A stretch of 64,000 bases of DNA, taken from positions 38,804,001-38,868,000 of the forward strand of contig CM027380.1 of assembly GCA_015680905.1 (NCBI GenBank), read 5' to 3'. This document shows, piece after piece, positions 57,313 to 64,000 of this stretch. Source of the DNA: Coptis chinensis (taxonomy: Eukaryota; Streptophyta; Magnoliopsida; Ranunculales; Ranunculaceae). Made by a program: the position numbers and the translations under genes. A model generated the notes under the pieces. That model worked only from the letters and a program-made list of their open reading frames with translations. It was not told the DNA's origin and searched no databases. Position 1 is the first letter of the stretch. Every line of letters starts with the position of its first letter.

Positions 57313-58439
57313 ACCGCCAATTTGGATTTCAATTTGAAGTTATGGATTTCAATTTGGATAGTTCTAAAAGGATTCAAACACGAAAGGAGAGGTTTCCAAA
57401 AGGGATTCCAAGGCTTGTACGCCCTAATCCATCTCTATATATACGAAGCAAAACCAAGAGAAGGGCACTCCATAACACAGAAAAGAAATAGTAGAGTAAA
57501 GAAGAAAGAGAGAAAAGAGAGAAGAACAAGAGAGAGCTCAAGAAAGAGAGAAGGAGAGGACCTCACGTGCACTAAACTAGGAGAGGCCAAGACTTGGAGT
57601 TACAAGCACAACTGTTGGAACAGGCAAGCAAGAGGAGAGGACTTCACAGTAGGCTACAGATTTGTTAAGGGAGTTTTATTTCTTCTATTTTATGGTTCCA
57701 GTTATTATGTGTAGCTAAACTATTAGCTAGGGCTAAGATGAAGCCCTAGACTTGTATATGTTTTTTGTGTTTAATTAGTTTACTGTTCTCCAAACTTAAA
57801 GATTCATTGATTGTTTTCATATTGATATTAGTGGTTTACCTTCATTAAATATATCTTGCATGTTATGTCATGACTTGACTAGTTAATAGTTGGACTAATA
57901 TTATGTTCTTATCAAAGCATTGATTTTATCGTTTACCTAAACTTGTGAGAAGTTGTGCTGTAAGAAGGCGATTTTTGGTAGGAGTTTATATTCTTGTTTG
58001 ATGAAATTCTAATCAAACCAATATCTAGATTTATATAAAAGCTTAACATTCACATCTTCAAGTAAGCTAGGGTTACCTTTCCTTCATGCTACTCATAATT
58101 AAAAGAGAACTTTAAACTGATTTAACTTTAATAATCTACAACAGTCTGGGATGGATTTGAATGCCTTAGTATTCTCTCCATTAATAGTATTTAATATTAG
58201 TTTTATTATTTCCATAGTTTAACTAGCTTTAGTTACTAATTACTATTTCATTAAAACAACAATGTTCGGATTAGGTTAAGTAGTATTTTAATATTCAATT
58301 TTACCCAACACACATTCTCTGTGGGACTGACCTCGTATTTGCACACCTACTACAATAGACCTCGTGCGGTTGCGAGTATTATTATAAGTAAAATAGGATT
58401 TAATTAGCCTGTTAATTTAGGTCAGTTAAATTCCTATCA
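57313..58439 (+). repeat. Element D 5' LTR (partial)
   Basis: Homologous to 63025-64000 of the right LTR and ends TTCCTATCA. It contains a TATA-like CTATATATACG near 57435 and a long GA-rich stretch (57485-57560). The frame at 57244-57714 is a by-product of that stretch and of B2, not a gene. Confidence 0.82.
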
Positions 58440-58445
58440 AGTTTT

Positions 58446-58466
58446 TGGCACTACTGCCAGGGATTG
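58446..58466 (+). other. Primer binding site of element D
   Basis: TGGCACTACTGCCAGGGATT (20 of the 21 bases) closely follows the LTR end and agrees with the Athila-group PBS TGGCGCCGTTGCCGGGGATT at most positions. The best PBS in the window. Confidence 0.8.
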
Positions 58467-59585
58467 CAGTGGTACAATTGAATTTTAGAGTTTTACTTTA
58501 TGTAATTCATTATTTTTCGTTTTAGTTTAGCCGTAGTTTTTGTTAATTTATAGTTTAAGTTTTTATTTAGATTTTTCTGCATACGACCACATTAATAATT
58601 CCTGACATCTGTAAGAACCTCTCTGAAAAATTGCAGGTCTACTTGTGAGAAACTTAGAGCGCGCCCGCGCCCTAGTTAACCTTGCAGAGAGTGTGCCCTC
58701 GCTCTTACCTTATTTCCCAGCAAATTATGCAGAGAGCGCAACACGCGCTCTATTCCAGTGTATTTTTAGCGTGTCCGCGCCTTGACTTCAATACTGAGGA
58801 ATCTGATTTTTTGCAGGCTACTTCCAGTTGCCGTGTAGAACCCAGAACTTTTCTTGTACAATGTTCCAGTGCTACATGACACAGTGAAAAAGGGAGGTAC
58901 ATTTCAGACTTGTGAGGATTAAATTTGTTTCCATCGTGTGTTTTTTTTTCGTTTTTTTTTTTTTGTATTTAGGAAGGATAATTCACCTTGACCAGCACTA
59001 GGCATTTTTCATTAGGACAGGTTAAGCCCTCTCATTAGGACAGCCTTTTTGACACATGGATTGAGTGACGGTGCTTTTGCACAAGAACTGGGAATCGTGT
59101 TATTTGGTTTTAGGAGCAACAATATTAAACATATTATTTTTAAATTGGAATTGATATATTTGTTTGATATTGTTTGTGTGGATTGTTGTATTTAGAGTCT
59201 ATAAAAAAAATAAAAAAAAAATGTGGAGTTATAACACATACAATCCTTCTACCCTTTCATCTTCTATAGCACACACTCTTGCTCAAATGGAGCAAAATAG
59301 ATTGAACATGAAAAATACATTGAACATGCAAGAGATCAGGAGAGAGACACTAGCTACCTATGGGGCAACCCTACTATGTGCAACTCGTGTTAGTAAGTTA
59401 GTCAATCCTGTTAAGAAAAATAATGCGAGAGAGAAATCCAAAACCAGGTAGAGCCCAATGTTTTGAATATAAGCAACCAACTTGGGGAGTCAGAAAATAT
59501 ATATGAGCTTAATTTGGTTAAGACTAATGATCAACTCTTAGGTAATACTGATGACACCGATGATGGTTTTTAGTCTAATTCTGTT
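58467..59585 (+). other. Element D leader
   Basis: GC-rich units at about 58655-58790 (GAGCGCGCCCGCGCCC, GAGAGCGCAACACGCGCTC). A short frame 59221-59451 begins MWSYNTYNPSTLSSSIAHTL, with MEQNRLNMKNTLNMQEIRRE; it could be the start of the gag-like gene but I cannot tell. Otherwise no gene. Confidence 0.5.
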
Positions 59586-60476
59586 GTGTATTTAAATGTT
59601 CATCCAAACCATTTCAGTGATAGTGATGATGAGGAACCAAGAGAGGAAGTGAATCCTATATCTCAAGACTATTATTTTCATAATCCTCTTAATGATAATT
59701 CTTCATGTCCTATTAATAATCCTTGTCTAAGTATTAGCCGTGATAGTGTGTTGAGTGATTCAAATGAAAATTTTCATGAGCTGTATGTTGCACTTTTAAA
59801 GAAATATCATGAATTGCTTAATGATAATGAGAGGTTAGCTAAGAGGGTAATATCTCTTGAAAGTGAAAACACTGTTTGGAGTTCCAAAGTTAATGAAAAT
59901 ATGTGTATTGCTAATCAGTTACAGGCAAAGAATGAATCTCTTAGGAATAAGAATGATTCTCTGATACATGAGCTTAACATAATTAAGGAAACTCATAAGG
60001 AAACTATGTTTGATCTTTTAAAGAAGAATTTGGACCCCAACATAACACATCCTAGTCTTTGTAGTAGTGATATAAATTTGAATGTTAAAGAGTGTCCAAG
60101 AACTTGTAATACTCTTGCTATGTGTTCTAAGTCAGTTTCATCTTCTTTAGAACTAGGGTGTATACCAAATAATGTCCCTTCCACCTCCCATGTTGACCGC
60201 ACTAGACATCATGTCATTTGTTATTATTGTGGGGGTATAGGTCATATTAAGTATCATTGTCATGTTAGGAAAAACAATGTTCAGGTTTGGCGTAAATCTA
60301 CTAGTCATGACCACCCGGTATCATTCTTGAACCAGGTTCCACAATCATGTGCTCCATCTCATAACCATGCTAATGATGTTGTTATATCTAGTATACCTAA
60401 TAGAGTTATGAGATGTGATTATAATTTGCTTAGGAATCATGGTAAGAAAATGGGAGTGAAATATAAACATGCGTAA
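59586..60476 (+). CDS. Element D ORF: coiled coil plus CCHC zinc knuckle
   Basis: 296 codons, open. The N-terminus is acidic (SDSDDEEPREE). Residues 61-148 are a strong coiled-coil candidate with regular Leu/Asn (ELYVALLKKYHELLNDNERL, then KNESLRNKNDSLIHELNI). A zinc knuckle follows, C212-x2-C215-x4-H220-x4-C225 (CYYCGGIGHIKYHC), with a basic tail. This layout (coiled coil, then CYYCG..GHIK..C, then a W-rich tail) recalls gag regions of plant Ty1/copia polyproteins rather than Athila gag. No protease or integrase follows. It would bind and package RNA if expressed. Assignment of family is inference. Confidence 0.6.
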   Translation: MYLNVHPNHFSDSDDEEPREEVNPISQDYYFHNPLNDNSSCPINNPCLSISRDSVLSDSNENFHELYVALLKKYHELLNDNERLAKRVISLESENTVWSSKVNENMCIANQLQAKNESLRNKNDSLIHELNIIKETHKETMFDLLKKNLDPNITHPSLCSSDINLNVKECPRTCNTLAMCSKSVSSSLELGCIPNNVPSTSHVDRTRHHVICYYCGGIGHIKYHCHVRKNNVQVWRKSTSHDHPVSFLNQVPQSCAPSHNHANDVVISSIPNRVMRCDYNLLRNHGKKMGVKYKHA

Positions 60477-62667
60477 CCTAGATACCATTTAACTAAGGTA
60501 TGTGTTGTTTGGGTAAGGAAAGATGATTTGAAAGTGTTGTCTGCTTTGCGAAAATCTAATGGCATCATTACTATTTGTTGAGAACATTGTCTCATGTTAG
60601 CCCACCATTCATTGCATTTGCATATCTTATTAGGTGATACATGCTATGGTTAAGTATTGTTTTGCATAAGTTTGGGGGTGGCAGTTTTTATATTGAGCAT
60701 CACATGATCTTTTGTTTTAGATTGGAATATTTGATTATCGGAATGACATTGCATGCATTCATATGGTAATGTTAATCCATGAATTGGGTGTGTGAAGCAT
60801 TCATCTGTTAGAGACGTTAACTGTAGTGCAAGTCAACCCATGTTTTTATTTTTGTTGTTGAGTCTTATGTGCACATATCTCATGCATTCCACTTTAGCAC
60901 CTTTCCTCCGCCTTTTTGGAGACGTGTAACTCTATGGAATGAGATACGTGACATATTTTACTCATTGTAGTAATTTGGGTCCTTATATATATTATCACTG
61001 TTATATCTTTGGTAAGATACTAATTTCTACAGGTGACTCGAGCTTTATTTTTCATTCATGGAGCTATTGGTAACCTCTTTCCTTTATCTTTACTTGTCCA
61101 TGTTGTTATCTTTTTAATTTGAGCATATATGTCAACATTGAGGACAATGTCTATCATAAGTTTGGGGGTGGGAACAAAATGTTTTGTTAGCGAAAAATAA
61201 AACTTATAATATGCACTTAGGGACAGTGGTATTGTTTCCTTTTCGGTGATGATTATAGTCTAGAAGTCTCATTTAGCATTAGAATTAAGAGTAGTTATTA
61301 GAAACTTAGGTTAATATGTAGGTAATAGTCATTGCATCTTTCCATAAATGTCTTGCATGAACATCATGATTACACTTGGCAGTTTTTTTCTGAGACTTAG
61401 GTTAAAGTGCTTAATTTTACATATCCTATGACAATTTAGCCTAAAAGCCTCATATGAGTTAATATCTGAGTGATGACACAAGGGAGAAGTTAATTCCGAA
61501 TAGAGAAATCACACGCCCACTTGCTTGATAATCATACCATATCCTAAAAGAGAATTTAGGCCCTCTTTGGATCGATATAGCCAGAAATTCAAACCTAAAG
61601 AATATTTTTCAGCTAGTCGCCCCACTGAGCCTTTTCTTTTAGCTCTTTCATAAACCACAAATTCCTTACCCTTTATAAAAAGAAAATAAAAATAAATATA
61701 GACTACCCACTAGAAAAGTTTGAGAGATAGGATGAAATGAAGAAAAGAAGTGAGAAAGACCTGTGAAAAACCAAGAATTTGTTAGTTGCTTCAAAAGAAA
61801 AATAAGGAAAAGAAAAGAAAGTTTCCATCCAAAAAAAAAGAAAAATGAATAGAAATAAAATAAAAAGTTAGAACTCCAAAAACAGAATCAAAGGAGTCAA
61901 AAGCCAAAAGCCAAAACAAAAGGGCTAAGAATGGAAACAAAGTGTAATAGAAAAGTAAGAACAAGGTTTTCTCTAGTTACATAATTTGAAGACCTTATTT
62001 TCTCAGACTTGTCCATTTTGTTTATCCATTCCATTTATTCTTAAACCATCACCTAAACCATCCATAACACCTAATAAAGACCTTTAGCTCAATTAGGAAT
62101 TGGTTGGTGTGATAGTAAGTGGCAGATGTGTTTGATCGACCTCTGCTCCTTTACATGTCATTGAGATTGAGAGGAAAAGTGTACCCACTACACACTAGAG
62201 TGAGAGAAACCTGAGTGGAAAAATTAGAGTATTTTTTGTCTTGGCATATTTATGAGGACCTACTTAAGGACATTATTCCAAAGTTTCATAAACGGACCTG
62301 CCATTACATTTCATAGTATAGTTCATTGCATGTTTATTTATTTTTAGATGATTTGATTATTATGCATGTATTAACTTAGGTTTCAAAATGAGTTTTCTTT
62401 ATTCCTTGCTAGTGAGATGTATAGACACCTGAGATTAAATTAATGAAACATTTCTGTTACTTCTTAGTCACTATAGTATAGATGAAGTTTATGAGTATCT
62501 TCTCTGAAAACTCTCACGAGACTAAACTTGTCCACTAGGGTAAACCTAGGGGTTTAAAAGGCTTGTTGCACATGCTAAGTGTAATCGTGATTCCTATGAA
62601 AATGAGTTAGGATTTTTAATTTTTGTTATTAGTTTAGAGTTAGTTTGCTCGAGGACTAGCAAAATGT
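60477..62667 (+). other. Element D 3' non-coding region
   Basis: No gene. Internal polypurine-like tracts are at about 60669-60682 and 61157-61171 (AAGTTTGGGGGTGG, the second after TTGAGGACAATGTC). From about 61190 it is clearly related to the 3' block of X and A (CTAGAAGTCTC, ACTTAGGTTAATATGTAGG, then GCCCTCTTTGGATCGATATAG). Confidence 0.65.
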
Positions 62668-62682
62668 AAGTTTGTGGGTATT
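62668..62682 (+). other. Polypurine tract of element D
   Basis: TAAGTTTGTGGGTAT before TGATAAGCAC, after GAGGACTAGCAAAATG. A weakened form of the tract used by the other elements. Confidence 0.65.
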
Positions 62683-64000
62683 TGATAAGCACATAAATGC
62701 TACACATGTATGCCCATATTTATGTTATATTGTCTAGTTAATTAATATAAGTTCCTTTGATTAGTCTATTTCCTTGGTGTTACATAAATCAACGTGAATA
62801 CGAAGAAACGGGCTGAGACTGGGGACTTTAAGGAGTTGTGAGATTCTCACATCTTGATTACAGAGAGAATACACAAAACAAGATATGAAATAATATGTGT
62901 ATGACATTATAAAGCTACTGCAAAAAGTTGAGGTACTGTTGTCAAGAGGTCAGAGCACGACCCGCGCTCCCTTCTAATTTCGCAGAATAACAATGTTTTC
63001 CAAAACCTTCGCAGTTTCTCACTAACCACTTGGATTGCAATTTAGGAAGTTCTAAAAGGATTCAAACACGAAAGGAAAGGTTTCCAAAAGGGATTCCAAG
63101 GCTTGTACGCCCTAATGGACCTCTATATAAACGAAGGAAGTGGAGAGCTCTTTCTCTCTCTCTCCCCCATCACAAAAACTCCAGAACAAAAGAAAATAGG
63201 AAAGAAGAAAGAGAGAAACAGGAGAGAGAGCTCGAGAGAGAAGAAGAAAGAAAACAGGAGAGGAGTCTCACTAAGTCGAAACAGGTTACATCTTTTGAGG
63301 CCAAGACTTGGAGCTAGGTGCACAACTGTTAGAACTTGGGATAGGAGAGTTGGAGAAGAAGACACCACAGCAACCTCACGGTTTTGTTAAGGGAGTCTTT
63401 TTCATCTGTTTTTATTGTTCCAGTTAACATGTCTAGCTAAATAATAAGCTAGGGATGAAAGGAAGCCCTAGACTTGTGTAGGTTTATGATATTTAATCGA
63501 TTCATTGTTCTCTGACTTAATGAATAACTAATTGATTTCTCTTATATTAGTGGTATACTTTCATTAATTATATCTTGCATATTAAAAGTTCATGACTTGA
63601 CTTGTTAATCATTAGATAAATATTCCATTCTTATCAAAGCATCATTTTTATCGTATACGTAAACTTGTGAGAAGTCGTGTTGTAAGAAGATGATTTTTGC
63701 TAGGAGTTTATATTCTCGTTTGCTGAAATCCAATCAAACCAATATATAGATTTATATAAGAGCTCAACGTTCACATCTTCAAGCAAGGTAAGGTTATCTT
63801 TCCCTCGTGCTACTCGTAATTAAAAGAGAACTTTAAATTAGTTAAACTATGATAATCTACAACAGTTTAGGGTGGATTCAAATGCCTTAGTATTCTCTCC
63901 ATTAATATTATTTAATATTAGTTTTATTATTTCCATTGTTTAACTAGCTTTAGTTAATAACTATTTTTCCTACAAACCAATATAGTTCAGATTAGGTTAA
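62683..64000 (+). repeat. Element D 3' LTR (cut by window end)
   Basis: Starts TGATAAGCACATAAATGC. It contains GC-rich GAGCACGACCCGCGCTCCC near 62950, a TATA box TATATAAA at 63124-63131 and a GA-rich stretch at 63190-63260. The frames at 63030-63390 read through that stretch and are not genes. Confidence 0.83.

Larger units (their letters stand above)
57313..64000 (+). mobile_element. Element D: LTR element with zinc-knuckle ORF (runs off the window)
   Basis: LTR, PBS, leader with GC-rich units, one sizeable ORF, conserved 3' block, polypurine tract and a second LTR cut by the window end. LTRs start TGATAAGCACATAAATGC, unlike the A/X or B families. PBS and 3' block match the Athila relatives, while the ORF looks like a copia-type gag. 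No protease, RT or integrase. Probably non-autonomous. Confidence 0.8.

Noticed and set aside
57244-57714. 156-codon basic frame, and the similar frames at 63030-63390
   Set aside because: They read through the junction of B2 with the D LTR and through the GA-rich part of the LTR; the Lys/Arg/Glu richness is only the GA repeat translated.

Overview
This is plant nuclear DNA, probably from a eudicot, and looks like pericentromeric or other repeat-rich heterochromatin. The evidence is wall-to-wall Athila-like Ty3/gypsy LTR elements, a plant L1-type LINE (ORF1 with a DUF4283-like domain and CCHC knuckle; ORF2 with endonuclease, RT, a zf-RVT-like region and plant-type RNase H), and a Mutator-type MITE. 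I found no host gene, tRNA or rRNA. Almost every base can be assigned to a transposable element or to a target-site duplication. The species cannot be named from the sequence alone.

Elements, as named here. X is an Athila-like element with gag, protease, RT, RNase H, integrase and two 3' ORFs. It is present as two halves: 17870-24401 on the minus strand (5' LTR to integrase N-terminus) and 833-8629 on the plus strand (integrase core to 3' LTR). Y was inserted in X's integrase; its LTR ends lie at 1-832 (+) and 17285-17869 (-). B1, B2 and B3 are copies of a related family with LTRs starting TGATCA. They carry a gag-like gene, a small Cys-rich ORF and a 3' ORF, but no recognisable RT or integrase. 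A (24722-35063, minus) is an Athila relative with gag, protease and a 3' ORF. C (46783-55069) is a non-autonomous B relative. D (57313 to the window end) is a third LTR family whose only sizeable ORF has a coiled coil and a zinc knuckle.

Nesting, read from flanking 5-bp duplications: Y sits in X (ATGGT), X in B1 (GTTGG/CCAAC), A in B1 (GCCCC), B1 in B3 (right flank GTGAG), C in B2 (CCAAC), and a MITE in C (9-bp duplication). B2 and B3 stand head to head, 10 bp apart. D abuts B2. A LINE at 11374-17284 joins the two differently oriented parts of X/B1. Both duplications flanking X and both flanking Y can be recognised although the halves now point in opposite directions, so the left part of the window is best explained by an inversion with one breakpoint at the 5' end of the LINE.

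How the parts relate: only X shows a full set of enzyme domains. A, B, C and D share X's primer-binding-site type (Asp-tRNA-like TGGCACC...), its polypurine tract (TTTGGGGGTGG) and a long conserved 3' non-coding block, so they were plausibly mobilised in trans by X-like enzymes. The most unusual item is an intact 100-codon ORF in B1 (35375-35677), with a relative in B2, that resembles the Cys-rich nucleic-acid-binding proteins of carlaviruses and allexiviruses. This is from memory of those families and has not been searched.
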